Part shown: piece by piece, positions 1 to 11,166 of the stretch
Layout of the letters: each line of letters begins with the position of its first letter
Numbering within the stretch: the stretch's first letter is position 1
Assembly: GCA_028641055.1 (NCBI GenBank)
Contig: CM054063.1
Span: forward strand, 179,496,756-179,560,755
Direction: 5' to 3'
Length of the DNA stretch: 64,000 nt
From: Alopecurus myosuroides
Lineage: Eukaryota; Streptophyta; Magnoliopsida; Poales; Poaceae
The notes under the pieces: model-generated
Seen by the model: the letters and a program-made list of their open reading frames with translations, nothing else
The model's database searches: none
What the model was told of the DNA's origin: nothing
Position numbers and translations under genes: made by a program

Positions 1-1216
1 AGGCCAGGGTGGTAACTTTTGTAGTCGGCATTTAGGGAGACACGTTCTTAGAGTGATAGGAGGGTCCCCTTTTCTTCGTGGGGCTTGATTAGCCGTGCGC
101 TCAATTGCACGGGGTTCTTTGGGCTTGATGCGAAGAAGAGTTGGGTTGTGTTGAGTGTCTCGCTTGGTGGGTTTGATCCCCGTCTGGCGGGATATTCTTA
201 CGTGTACGGCCAAATTGGTGCATCCCTGCAGGGTTAAATCTTCTCGAGAAGCCGTGTTGTCCGCGATTATGGATGACTTGGTGATAGGGCTGGCTAACAA
301 GGATTAGACAACTTACACCTAATCAATAATAATTTGACTAGTAATAGGCTTGATGACACAATAACTGGAACCTTCACTAATCCAACTGTGTGAGTTATCC
401 TCGGATTGCTTCTTTGGATAAGGGGCGAGATCCAGGATGGGTTTGTTTGAGGTTAGTAGTAGTTGGTTCCGATGCGCTATCTTATCCCCTCCTTTTAGCC
501 GGATGTTGTAGCGTGTCTCTGTAGTTGGTTAGGCAGCCCGCTGCCGCACTTTTGTATCACCTATCTTCCGTTGAACCCAAAGCATCTGTACTTGGTGTTG
601 CCGGGTACACTTTGGTATCTTGTGCGTCTTGCTTGCGAGTACTCGTCTGTACTGACCCCTTTGGGGCTGCGTGTTCTGCAGACTATGTTTCCGAGGATCC
701 CCATGGTGGCTACTACGTGGATTATGACGAGGCTGCTGACGAGTAGATAGCGGACCCGGGCAGGATCCGAGACATCGTGGATGGGCTCCGTCTTTTCGTT
801 TCCGGCCTCTTAGGCCTATTTGGATCTTGTTTGTACTCAGACACTTTGGATGCTTCCGCTGTGATGTAATGATGACTTGTTGGGACATGTGTCCTCTGGA
901 TGATTGTATTTGCTATCTCTGCTCTAGTGAGAGCTATTTGCCACTTATTTCTATTTCTTTGTGTCTTAGAGATTTGTTGTGATATCACTTGTTCAAATGC
1001 CGTTGACGTACCATGTGTGTATGTTATGAAGTACGTCAATGGAAGTAGTCGGATTTCTATGGGATGGTTTACGCAGACGATGAATAGCAGAGGTTGGTTG
1101 TCACACGTTTACGTGTTGGCCTACTCATATTGAGATGCGGGTGCCGGTAAGCCCCGTAAGCCAATTATCTACTGTTTAGCGGGCTGTGAGTATCCTCTAG
1201 AAGTCCGGGTGCGACA
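1..1216 (+). repeat. 5' LTR (3' part only) of the Tekay-type element
   Basis: It is collinear with 10421-11636 and ends GTGCGACA directly before the primer-binding site. It includes 682-746, the second copy of the putative last exon described for the 3' LTR, ending with TAG at 744-746. Confidence 0.95.
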
Positions 1217-1218
1217 AA

Positions 1219-1230
1219 TGGTATCAGAGC
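1219..1230 (+). promoter_or_regulatory. Primer-binding site (initiator methionine tRNA type)
   Basis: TGGTATCAGAGC begins two bases after the 5' LTR end. This is the usual complement of the 3' end of plant initiator tRNA-Met used for minus-strand priming. Confidence 0.9.
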
Positions 1231-1431
1231 CTGTCTACCTATAGGATCCCTTTTACTGGTCGCAGTTGAGTCTAGAAAATATTTTGTAGCTATATAGGAA
1301 AAATGAAACGTGAGAGTAGGAATTCTGTTCTTTTATTTCTTTCCCCACCCACCCTCCCTTTTCTGGTAAGGAAGTGCAACGTTGTTTTCTATTCTCATCT
1401 AAACTTTCAAGTTAGGATTTCACGTATCCTG

Positions 1432-1591
1432 GTTTCTCTAGGATGGTTATATCTACTAGACCATAGGAATGGAGGTGGTTGTGACATGATTTATCATGTT
1501 GCCTACTCACGATTGAGAACGGAGGCACATAAGCCCCGGAAGCAGATCCTCTATTCCTTAAGCAGTAGATATTGATCCTCTAGAAGCCCGG
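1432..1591 (+). repeat. Diverged extra copy of the LTR 3' end in the leader
   Basis: This stretch aligns with the last 160 bases of the LTR (about 1053-1213). Shared landmarks in order are GGTTGT, TTGCCTACTCA, ATTGAGA, TAAGCCCCG and CCTCTAGAAG.CCGG. It lies downstream of the primer-binding site, so it is not part of the LTR proper. Confidence 0.7.
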
Positions 1592-1758
1592 ATGGGTTTT
1601 TCCGTAGTACCTCAGGAGTGTTTGGTCTCGTGTTTCCCGAATGTTGCTTCAATATCCTGTTCTTCTCAACATCCTTGTCGTCCGTTGAAACCTTGTTGTT
1701 GCTTGCCACTTCAGTTCTTCTACCGGCGTCTAATCAAAACTTCCCCGATCATCTGCAG

Positions 1759-2571
1759 ATGGATCTCAGGTTCTACCCGCAGGTGGTTCGTATGACTCGT
1801 TGCGAGAGCACTGCCGGTTATCCGGAGATGCTGAGAGACATGGTCACTTTTCTGGGGTTCCGTTGGGCACCAGACCAGGTCTACGAGCAGCAGCGAGAGT
1901 TTGAGCAGACCTACTACCAGGCTATCGTCTACATTCTGTCAGATGATGGCATGAGCGTAGTCCACCGCTACGAGGCAGTAGGTTCCACAGTGGATATGGC
2001 TGTGCAGCAGGCAGCTTATGTGAGTCTCACCGTCCTTCGTGCTGACTATTGGGGATTTGACGATTTTATCTATCGCCACATCCCCCGTGGTTACATCACT
2101 TCGGAGGGAGCTCACTTCACTCTCTACGACAACTTGGATGTCTACGAGCATGATAACTCCAGGCTGCACACCACCGCTCAGTTTGTGAGGCACAGTGACG
2201 CAGTTGCCCGCACACTATCTCAGGAGTTGGCTTCAGTCAGAGAGCAGCTTTACCTTGCTTTGACTCGTCTGGCGACGTACACCACAGACTTTGTTGGAGA
2301 CGAGCGCTTTGCACGTTTCGATCAGCCAGTTGGGCGTCGTCTGCCAGATGCTGGAGGTTACGAGCCGATCAGAGGTCCACTCCTCAACCTTGGTGCTGGT
2401 TACACTGGGATTCCACGCTTTGGAGCACAGGGAGTCGACGCTATGTACTTCACCACGCCTAGAGTCGGTCTCAGACCACGTCAGATCTACGTGGATCGTC
2501 GTTCCACCTACTTTCGTGGGCGTGCTCCTCACCGTACCTCTCGCCGTACTCCTAGCCGCCGTCCTGCGTGA
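1759..2571 (+). CDS. Additional ORF upstream of gag, function unknown
   Basis: An open frame runs from 1618. I prefer the ATG at 1759 (270 aa) because codons before it read as untranslated leader. The protein has an aromatic-rich, acidic centre (residues 20-150) and an Arg-rich tail (RGRAPHRTSRRTPSRR). It is not gag: there is no zinc knuckle, and the true gag start lies downstream at 2781. Around residues 10-90 a helix (PEMLRDMVTFLGF), two strand-like segments and an Ala-rich helix (AVQQAAYVSLTVLR) follow one another, an order that loosely recalls a double-stranded RNA-binding fold. That comparison is my inference. Its intactness in a young element suggests it was recently under selection. 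It may be translated from a spliced or subgenomic RNA. Confidence 0.6.
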   Translation: MDLRFYPQVVRMTRCESTAGYPEMLRDMVTFLGFRWAPDQVYEQQREFEQTYYQAIVYILSDDGMSVVHRYEAVGSTVDMAVQQAAYVSLTVLRADYWGFDDFIYRHIPRGYITSEGAHFTLYDNLDVYEHDNSRLHTTAQFVRHSDAVARTLSQELASVREQLYLALTRLATYTTDFVGDERFARFDQPVGRRLPDAGGYEPIRGPLLNLGAGYTGIPRFGAQGVDAMYFTTPRVGLRPRQIYVDRRSTYFRGRAPHRTSRRTPSRRPA

Positions 2572-2852
2572 TGAGCATGGGAGTACCGATGTATCCATTC
2601 TTAGCTATGTTTAGTTATCCTTTGGCATTCGAACCATTTATGGTGTGTTGGATATTCTGATATATTTGAACATGTGATGATGTACCTGTTGGTTATCTAT
2701 TCATGCGTCGGAATAATCTCTCTTTCGGTTGCCAAGTCTATCCTTTTATATTGTTGTGCTAAAATGCATTTCCATTCAGGATGCCGCCAACAAGGAACAA
2801 CGCGCCTGAGCCACCGCCAATCGCGGAGCTTTTGACTCAGATGACCTAAGTC

Positions 2853-5800
2853 ATGACGCAGATGGCTCAGTTTCAGACTAATCAGCACATCAACCAGACA
2901 GCTCCACGAGTCAGCATCAAGGAGTTTCTCAGTCTGGGCCCAAGAGCTTTCATGGCCACACACGAGCCTCTGGACGCTGATGACTGGATCCGTGAGATAG
3001 CTAAGGCTCTGGAGATTGCTCACGTAGCTGAAGAAGACAAGGTCAAGTATGCCTCCTATCTGCTGAAGGGTCAGGCAGCTACTTGGTGGGAGAATTTCCA
3101 GGCCATGAGAACTGGCATACCAGTCACGTGGGATTGTTTCAAGGAAGCCTTCCTGAAGCACCACATTCCAGATGGTCTCATGGAAAGGATGCGTGAAGAG
3201 TTTTGCTCACTCAAGCAGGGCAAGCTGGACGTCATCGGGTATCAGAGTGAGTTCAATCGCCTCGCTCGATACGCTGGAGATGAGGTGTCCACTGAAGCTA
3301 AGAAGATGGCAAGGTTCCGCAGAGGTTTTAACCCGGAACTCAAGTATGCCCTCACAAACGTCAAGGCCAACAGCTTCGAGGATCTCGTTAACACCGCGCT
3401 CAATGAAGAAAATGGGCGCAAGGCGTTCGAGGAGTCTCGCAAGCACTCGCGTGAGGGTGGTTCCTCCTCCAACATGACCACCCCTCCGCAGAAGCGCCGC
3501 ATATGGGTACCAAATGGTGCTGTCACTCGGGCTCCATACGCCCAAACTTCTCCAGGCTTCGCTCCCCGCCCACCCAACCCTGCTCAGATGCATGATCCAA
3601 GGGCTTCAATGGGGCCGCCAAGGCCAGGGCCTCCTCGTGTCGTCACTTGCTACAAGTGCAAGAAGACGGGGCACTACGCTGACAAGTGCACGCAGAGGCA
3701 GCTACCTCCACCACCACCTCGTCCTAACACAAACCAGGCAATGGTGCACGCTCCCCCGCCTAAGGCCTTCAACTCCAACAACAGGCCTGTCGGGAGGACC
3801 GCAAGGGTGAATCATGTCAAGATCGACAAAGCTGAGGAAGCTCCTGACGCCGTTCTCGGTATATTACCCGTAAACTCTTTTCCAGCTAAAGTGTTGTTTG
3901 ATACCGGAGCATCACATTCTTTTGTGTCAAAGACCTTTGCCACAACAAACAACCTAATTGTGGTTCCACTAAGCAATCAGATCACTGTTCACTCCCCGGG
4001 ATCTCAAATGTTGACTTCCAAAATAAGTAAGGACAATCAAATCCTAATTGGAGGCCACATATTCCTTGCTTCTCTCATGTTGCTGGGAAGTTCTGACATT
4101 GATGTCATTCTTGGTATGGATTGGCTGAAAGCTAATAAAGCAAGGATTGACTGTGCTCAAAAGTCAATAACTCTGTCCCACCCTTCTGGCCAGATAATCT
4201 ATTCTCCACATGAATCAAGTTCCATTCAGCTATGCAACCTCAATGCAAAACCTCTACCTTCACTTGAAAATGTTCCGGTGGTTTGTGACTTCCCTGACGT
4301 CTTTCCAGAGGAGTTGCCAGGGATGCCTCCGGACAGAGCTGTTGAGTTCGTGATCGAACTTGAACCAGGTACTGCTCCAATCTCTAAGCATCCTTACAAG
4401 ATAGGAACTCCCGAGCTGAAGTTGTTGAAGAAACAAATTGATATGTACATGGAAAAAGGTTACATTCAACCTAGTTCCTCGGCTTGGGGTTGCCCAACTC
4501 TGTTCGTTGCAAAGAAGGATCACACAAAGAGACTCGTTGTTGACTATCGTCCTCTTAACGAGAAAACCATCAAAAACAAGTATCCAATTCCTCGTATCGA
4601 TGATCTTTTTGATCAACTTGCTGGAGCCTCAATATTCTCCAAGTTGGACTTGAGAATGGGATACCATCAAATAAAGATCAGAAAAGAGGATATTCCAAAG
4701 ACATCCTTCACCACTCGCTACGGTCTATATGAATTCACCGTCATGTCCTTTGGTCTCACCAATGCACCGGCGACCTTCTCTCGACTCATGAATTCTGTCT
4801 TCCATGAATACCTCGACAAGTTCGTTGTGGTATATCTTGATGACATTCTTGTCTACTCAAAATCAGAGGAAGAGCATGAAGAACATCTTCGTCTCACTCT
4901 CATGAAGCTTCGCGAGCATCGTCTCTATGCCAAGTTCTCCAAATGTGAGTTCTGGATTTCAGAAGTTGCTTACCTTGGTCATGTCATCTCTGCCAAGGGT
5001 ATATCCATTGATCCAGAAAAGGTTAAAGCAATTGTTGATTGGAAACCTCCAAAGACGGTGAAGCAAGCAAGAAGTTTTCTTGGCTTGGCTAGCTATTGCC
5101 GTCGCTTCGTCCAAAACTTCTCCAAGATTGCCAAACCTCTCACTGACCTCACAAAGAAGGACAAGAAGTTCGTTTGGTCTCCACAATGTGATGAGAGCTT
5201 CAATCTCCTGAAGACTAAACTCACTTCTACACCAGTTCTGGTTGGCCTAGATCCTTCCAAACCTTTCCAAATATTCTGTGACGCTTCTCTCCAAGGTCTA
5301 GGTGCAGTTCTTATGCAAGAACGTCAAGTTGTGGCTTATGCTTCACGTCAGTTGAACACACATGAGCTCAATTATCCCACTCATGACCTTGAACTTGCAG
5401 CAGTTGTGTTTGCCCTCAAGAAATGGAGACAATACTTGTTGGGTAATCGCACTAAAATCTTTTCCGATCATAAGAGTCTGAAGTACATCTTCACTCAACC
5501 AGATCTAAACCTCAGGCAAAGGAGATGGATTGAAAAGATTGAAGACTTTGACCTTACCATTTCTTACACTCCAGGCAAGGCTAATGTTATGGCCGATGCT
5601 CTCAGTCGCAAGTCGTATTGCAATAATCTCATGATCATGGAAAGCCAACCTCCTCTTCATGAAGAATTCCAGAAGCTCAATCTTGGTCTTGTTCCTCAAG
5701 GCTATCTTGCAAACTTGACATCCAGTCCAACTCTCGAGGACAAGATTCGTTCTGAACAACTTCGTGATGCTGAAATCAAGAAGATTGTAGAACACATCAA

Positions 5801-7172
5801 AGCAGGCAATGAGAAATTTGAGTGCTTCTCAATTGATGACAAGGGAACTGTGTTCTTCGAAGGACGCATTACAGTTCCCCAAATTCAAAGTCTCAAAGAT
5901 GTCATTCTCAAGGAGGCTCATGAAACTCCTCTCTCCATACACCCTGGAAGTACAAAGATGTACCAGGATCTCAAGACACTGTATTGGTGGCCTGGCATGA
6001 AACGTGAAATTACTCAATACGTTTCTGAATGCGACGTTTGTCAACGTGTTAAGGCAGTTCATCAGAAAACAGCCGGTCTTCTCCAACCTCTGAAAATCCC
6101 TGAGTGGAAGTGGGACATGATTGAAATGGACTTCGTCACTGGTTTCCCAAAGTCCAAGAGGGGCAACGATGCAATCTTCGTTGTCATTGATCGACTCACT
6201 AAAGTAGCTCACTTCTTTCCTGTCAAAGAGACAATCTCAGCTAGCCAATTAGCAGAGCTCTACACAGCAAAGATTGTTCCTCTTCATGGTGTTCCATTGG
6301 AAATAAGCTCAGACCGTGGAAGCATATTCACTTCTCATTTCTGGAAAAGCTTTCAAGAAGCCTTGGGCACCAAACTTCTGTTCAGCACAGCCTATCATCC
6401 TCAGTCTCAAGGGAAAGTCGAAAGAGTCAATCAGATTCTCGAGGATATGCTCAGAGCATGTGGTATCTCTTTTGGCATGAAATGGGAGGAATGTCTTCCA
6501 TATGCTGAATTCTCCTACAACAACAGCTTCCAGGCAAGCCTAGGCATGGCACCATTTGAGGCTCTCTATGGCCGCAGATGCAGGAGTCCAATCAATTGGT
6601 CTGGAGCTGGTGAACGTTCACTCTTAGGCCCTGACATTGTTAAGGAAGCCGAAGAGAAAGTTCGCATCATTCGTGACAATCTCAAGATTGCTCAGTCTCG
6701 TCAGAAAAGCTACTATGACAGCAAGCACAGGGACATGGTCTATGCAGCTGGAGACAAGGCATATCTCCGTGTAACTCCCCTCAGAGGCACTCATCGTTTT
6801 GGTGTCAAAGGAAAGCTTGCACCAAGATATATTGGTCCTTTCAACATTCTCTCAAGGCGTGCAGAAAATGCCTATCGTCTTGAACTTCCAGAAAAGCTAT
6901 CCAAGGTGCACGATGTGTTTCACGTGTCACAGCTTAAGAGGTGCTTCAAAGATCCAGGTCGTGCAGTTGATCATGATTCCATTGAACTGCAAGAAGACCT
7001 CTCTTATGAGGAGCACCCTATTCGCATTCTCGATGAGACCGAGCGCAAAACTCGAAACAAGAGCACCAAGTTCTTAAAAGTGCAGTGGTCTCATCATTCC
7101 GATAAAGAGGCAACGTGGGAGACCGAAGAGGATCTTCGCAAGAAGTATCCGTACTTTTTTTCTTCTCAGTAG
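2853..7172 (+). CDS. Gag-pol polyprotein with C-terminal chromodomain
   Basis: The 1439-codon open frame encodes capsid and all replication enzymes. Domains in order are: retrotransposon gag (about 40-200), CCHC knuckle [14 protein letters not shown] (near 266), aspartic protease with DTGAS (near 350), reverse transcriptase with YLDDILVYS (near 660), RNase H starting FCDAS (near 810), integrase with an HHCC finger (HPGSTK...CDVCQ) and the DDE residues (EMDFVTG, SSDRGS, GKVERVN), and a chromodomain (about 1387-1435). The natural start is probably the ATG at 2781, 24 codons upstream, in the same frame and with a typical basic gag N-terminus. A TAA at 2847-2849 separates it, probably a CAA codon changed by one C-to-T event. 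Only the first residues of gag are therefore lost, and the rest looks intact. Confidence 0.93.
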   Translation: MTQMAQFQTNQHINQTAPRVSIKEFLSLGPRAFMATHEPLDADDWIREIAKALEIAHVAEEDKVKYASYLLKGQAATWWENFQAMRTGIPVTWDCFKEAFLKHHIPDGLMERMREEFCSLKQGKLDVIGYQSEFNRLARYAGDEVSTEAKKMARFRRGFNPELKYALTNVKANSFEDLVNTALNEENGRKAFEESRKHSREGGSSSNMTTPPQKRRIWVPNGAVTRAPYAQTSPGFAPRPPNPAQMHDPRASMGPPRPGPPRVVTCYKCKKTGHYADKCTQRQLPPPPPRPNTNQAMVHAPPPKAFNSNNRPVGRTARVNHVKIDKAEEAPDAVLGILPVNSFPAKVLFDTGASHSFVSKTFATTNNLIVVPLSNQITVHSPGSQMLTSKISKDNQILIGGHIFLASLMLLGSSDIDVILGMDWLKANKARIDCAQKSITLSHPSGQIIYSPHESSSIQLCNLNAKPLPSLENVPVVCDFPDVFPEELPGMPPDRAVEFVIELEPGTAPISKHPYKIGTPELKLLKKQIDMYMEKGYIQPSSSAWGCPTLFVAKKDHTKRLVVDYRPLNEKTIKNKYPIPRIDDLFDQLAGASIFSKLDLRMGYHQIKIRKEDIPKTSFTTRYGLYEFTVMSFGLTNAPATFSRLMNSVFHEYLDKFVVVYLDDILVYSKSEEEHEEHLRLTLMKLREHRLYAKFSKCEFWISEVAYLGHVISAKGISIDPEKVKAIVDWKPPKTVKQARSFLGLASYCRRFVQNFSKIAKPLTDLTKKDKKFVWSPQCDESFNLLKTKLTSTPVLVGLDPSKPFQIFCDASLQGLGAVLMQERQVVAYASRQLNTHELNYPTHDLELAAVVFALKKWRQYLLGNRTKIFSDHKSLKYIFTQPDLNLRQRRWIEKIEDFDLTISYTPGKANVMADALSRKSYCNNLMIMESQPPLHEEFQKLNLGLVPQGYLANLTSSPTLEDKIRSEQLRDAEIKKIVEHIKAGNEKFECFSIDDKGTVFFEGRITVPQIQSLKDVILKEAHETPLSIHPGSTKMYQDLKTLYWWPGMKREITQYVSECDVCQRVKAVHQKTAGLLQPLKIPEWKWDMIEMDFVTGFPKSKRGNDAIFVVIDRLTKVAHFFPVKETISASQLAELYTAKIVPLHGVPLEISSDRGSIFTSHFWKSFQEALGTKLLFSTAYHPQSQGKVERVNQILEDMLRACGISFGMKWEECLPYAEFSYNNSFQASLGMAPFEALYGRRCRSPINWSGAGERSLLGPDIVKEAEEKVRIIRDNLKIAQSRQKSYYDSKHRDMVYAAGDKAYLRVTPLRGTHRFGVKGKLAPRYIGPFNILSRRAENAYRLELPEKLSKVHDVFHVSQLKRCFKDPGRAVDHDSIELQEDLSYEEHPIRILDETERKTRNKSTKFLKVQWSHHSDKEATWETEEDLRKKYPYFFSSQ

Positions 7173-7195
7173 GAATCTCGGGGCGCGATTCCTTC

Positions 7196-7205
7196 AAGGG
7201 GGGCG
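7196..7205 (+). promoter_or_regulatory. Polypurine tract of the Tekay-type element
   Basis: AAGGGGGGCG lies just upstream of the 3' LTR start (TGTAACG at 7209), the expected place for plus-strand priming. Confidence 0.75.
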
Positions 7206-7795
7206 TTTTGTAACGTCCCAAGTATGAAAAACACCATTAGAATGTTTGCTTCTTGTTAATTTATGTTTTGCATCATGTCATGATAAGCAACCAAATTTCA
7301 AATCCTTGTTCATACTTGTTCTGTTACAATTTTCAAATGCAAATTTCAAATCAAACCAATCATTTGTTTCCAATAAACTTGAAATTAAAAACTTTTAACT
7401 TGCTTAAGTTTCAATTATTCAATTAATACCAAATTCACCCAAAATCATTTGAATTTTCAAACAGCAACAAAATTTAAAATTTTGTAAAAACAAAAAGTTG
7501 CACAGCTGGGCTTTTGTAACAAACAGCTTATACAAATTATTCCCAAATTTTTAAACCCCAAAAAAACCCTTCTAATTCTCTCCTTTTCTTTTCTGCAAAA
7601 AAAAAACAGAGAAGAAAAAGAAATAAAAGAAAACGGGCTGGGGAGGCAGCCAGGCCAGCCCAACAGCCCAGCCCACCTTTCCACCCCAGCCACGCGTGCG
7701 CGGCCCGCTCACCCCCCTTCTTCTTTCTCCGTACGTTTGACGCGCGCTGACGCAGCAGCGCACCACCGTGCCCTCCACCTGCTCCACCTCTCCCC

Positions 7796-7803
7796 TTTAT
7801 CTA
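7796..7803 (+). promoter_or_regulatory. Possible TATA element in the Tekay LTR
   Basis: TTTATCTA is followed about 20-30 bases later by AAACCCTAAACC, a sequence common in plant 5' leaders. The match to TATAAA is weak. Confidence 0.3.
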
Positions 7804-7948
7804 CCACCCGAGCTCCCAAACCCTAAACCTAGCTTCCTCCTCTCCTTCCTCCTCGCGCCGCCATCATCTCCTCCCCTCTCTGTTCCCTTTTCTTCCTTCT
7901 GAAAACACCGAGAGCGACAGGGAGGGACGCCACCGTCGACACGCCGCC

Positions 7949-10900
7949 ATGGTGCCTCTCCGGCCACGCTAGGGAGACGTGCACCACCCCAGGGATCCCT
8001 GCTACCTCTACGACCGCAACACCAAGCTCGATCAGCCGCCACGACGCCGGAATTTCTCTGTCTCCTCGCCGGCCGTTTCTGAACCTCACCGTCAACTCGT
8101 CGTCCCCGACCACGGCAGCCTCGACCAGCTACCCCAACCACCTCCCGGTGAGACACCACAACGTCCCATGCCTCTCTCCAGCCTCCTCGCTTCCTGTTTC
8201 GCTAGCGCACGTTCTGAAACCCCGGTAGCGTCCCCCACCGTGCCGCCATGGCCGTAGACGAGCACGCTCCCGTGCGATTCCTGGCAGCCCAAGCACGCGC
8301 ACACGCTCCACACCCCTCATTACACACACGCACACGTCCAGCGCCGCCCGATCGTGGTCGCCGCGCTTGGCAGAACCGCCGTGCCGTCGCCTGTCGCCGC
8401 GGTTCAGACGAAAGACTGAACTTTGGGTTCAGTTTCGTCAGTTAAGCGAGCACGCTTCAGATCCACCTCAAAACCCCACGCGATCCTCCTCTGTCACCAA
8501 CCGATCCACACCGTAGTGGCTAGATCTAACGGCGCGCAGCGCAGCGTCGCGGGTTCGATCCCCCGCAGCGCGATTAAAACCAACCTTTTTGCGCGCTTTG
8601 CCACGCGTGCACGCAGGGCCCACCTGCCATTGGCAGTGGTGGCCACGCCAGATCCCACCCACGCGCCACGCAGCGCCAGCTGGGCGCTGGCCCACAGGCC
8701 AGTGACCCAGGGCTGCTCTGCCCTGCGTAGAAGAAATCCCACGGGCCTTTTCTGTAATTTCTTTTTCGCATCCAAGCCCCTGGACCAAATCTGAACTTTT
8801 AAAAATCACAGAATAGCCCCTGTAATTCAAATTCAAATAACTTTTGCATTTCAAATCCAAATATAATAAATAAAATATGTTTTCCATACCAAATTTAATT
8901 CTCTACATGTTTAAACCATTTGTTTACTGTTTTGAACATTTCAAATGTTTCCAAAAATTCAAATTCAAACTATTACTTCAAATTTGATCAAATTCATAAC
9001 TAATTCAAACTTAATTCAAATGGCACATGTAAAATATGTTTTCCATGCAAAATTGAACAAGCTTTCCAAATATAAACTTTGTTTCCTGTTTTGAATAATT
9101 AAAATTGGTTAAATAATTTAAACCTTGTTTAAATCATTTAAAATTGCTAAATTCATAAATTGGTCAAACTAAATTCTTTTTGAACATATAAAATATGTTT
9201 TCAAAACCAGAAAAATATAATCTTTTCAAATATGAATTTTATTTAATGTTTTGAACAAATAAAAATTCAAATAAATTCATACTTGAATTAATTTCATTTA
9301 AATCTTGTTTAAACTTGTTTAATTCATAATTAATTCATTTTAAATCCATTGTCAACAAATGAAACATGTATTCCACCTAAAATTTTGTGTTCTTTACAAA
9401 TATGAATTTTGTTATCTATTTTGAACAATTAAAATGGGTGAAAACAATAAATGTTTGTGTAACTCATTTAAGAAGCCAAATTTCATAACTTAATAAATAA
9501 AATTTCCAAACTTGGTAAACACCTTTTCAAATTGAAGCTATTGTTGTTTCCTCATTGTTTTCCTCATCCATGCATCATTCTAATCAACTTTCACATGATG
9601 GTCAATTGTAGATCATTTAATTCAACCTTAATTCATGGGCTTTTCCATATGCAATCCAAATTGCACATAGGTCCATTTCATTATGTTACCATATCAACTA
9701 GCTTATCTTTGATGCAAAAATTAAATTGTCATGCATCATCCCATGATTGTGCATTATGCCATGATATTGATTGTTTGTCTCTCTGCGTTGTTTGTTTGCT
9801 TCTTCTCGAATAGACGACGACATTGAGACAGACGAGGTTTACGACGCTACTTCAGAGGAGTTAGCCCAGTACCAGGCTACTGAGTTTGCAGGCAAGTATT
9901 CACTCACATGAACCATTGTGTCTTTTCCACACTGGATACCGATACTTTCCGTTGTCTAATCTGCTAGCCTTAAGATTCGTTGCTTGTGTTCCGATCCTAT
10001 CACATGTTATCCTGTAACCCTGATATAGCCTAGCCTCCACACCTATAACCCTGTTGCTTGTTGCCTGTGTCTTACTAGCATGCTTAGGGTTGTTTATGCT
10101 CAAGTCTGATGTCCGTTATTTTTCGGTTACCTTATCTATCATGTTCTGGGGCTCGATGTTAAAACAACAACCTGTTAATGTTTGAGGTAATGCTAATTTG
10201 ATGATAAGGCACCGGCAGGAGGCCGGGTATGGTTTTGAGGCCTGCTAGTGTCGAAATCAGGAAAAGTTCTTGTCCTCTAGATCCATGATGAGCGCGCTAA
10301 CCGCATGTGGGAAGCGTGTATGGGCGCCCCCTCAACTTTGATTCGATTCGCATCTCGTCCAAATCGCCTCATTTAGTTCGGGTTTTCCATTTGCCGCATG
10401 CATATGCAGGTGCGAACCCGAGGCCAGGGTGGTAACTTTTGTAGTCGGCATTTAGGGAGACACGTTCTTAGAGTGCTATGAGGGTCCCCTTTTCTTCGTG
10501 GGGCTTGATTAGCCGTGCGCTCAATTGCACGGGGTTCTTTGGGCTTGATGCGAAGAAGAGTTGGATTGTGTTGAGTGTCTCGCTTGGTGGGTTTGATCCC
10601 CGTCTGGCGGGATATTCTTACGTGTACGACATAATTGGTGCATCCCTGCAGGGTTAAATCTTCTCGAGAAGCCGTGTTGTCCGCGGTTATGGATGACTTG
10701 GTGATAGGGCTGGCTAACAAGAATTAGACAACTTACACCTAATCAATAATAATTTGACTAGTAATAGGCTTGATGACACAATAACTGGAACCTTCACTAA
10801 TCCAACTGTGTGAGTTATCCTCGGATTGCTTCTTTGGATAAGGGGCGAGATCCAGGATGGGTTTGTTTGAGGTTAGTAGTAGTTGGTTCCGATGCGCTAT

Positions 10901-11166
10901 CTTATCCCCTCCTTTTAGCCGGATGTTGTAGCGTGTCTCTGTAGTTGGTTAGGCAGCCCGCTGCCGCACTTTTGTATCACCTATCTTCCGTTGAACCCAA
11001 AGCATCTGTACTTGGTGTTGCCGGGTACACTTTGGTATCTTGTGCGTCTTGCTTGCCAGTACTCGTCTGTACTGACCCCTTTGAGGCTGCGTGTTCTGCA
11101 GACTACGTTTCCGAGGATCCCCATGGTGGCTACTACGTGGAGTATGACGAGGCTGCTGGCGAGTAG
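7949..11166 (+). other. Putative three-exon small gene inside the Tekay LTR
   Basis: Three coding-like pieces fit by splice signal and phase. Exon 1 ends at 8147 before GTGAGA (phase 1). Exon 2 is 9814-9891, preceded by a pyrimidine-rich AG and followed by GCAAGT, the classic GC-AG donor. Exon 3 is 11102-11166, preceded by TTCTGCAG and ending in TAG. Exons 2 and 3 join in frame into an Asp/Glu/Tyr-rich tail of about 47 residues. Exon 1 is weaker: the ATG at 7949 sits in GCCGCCATGG, but the same frame has a TAG at 7970-7972 before reopening. The last exon is present and open in both LTR copies, with small changes. I recognise no domain. Splicing is inferred, not shown. Confidence 0.4.
8872..9450 (+). 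repeat. Four degenerate tandem units of about 160 bp in the LTR
   Basis: Anchors resembling AAAATATGTTTTCCA recur at about 8872, 9031, 9190 and 9361. Each is followed by CAAATATGAATTTTGTT-like and TGTTTTGAACAATTAAAAT-like blocks. The spacing is 159, 159 and 171 bp. Confidence 0.7.

Noticed and set aside
1303..1575. Small ORF after the Tekay primer-binding site
   Set aside because: It overlaps the diverged LTR-end duplicate, has no motif, and its frame is not linked to the following ORF.
8423..8887. Overlapping ORFs of 90-140 codons on both strands in the Tekay LTR
   Set aside because: They lie in GC-rich LTR sequence around the tRNA-like motif, have no domain and no splice support, unlike the three exon pieces.
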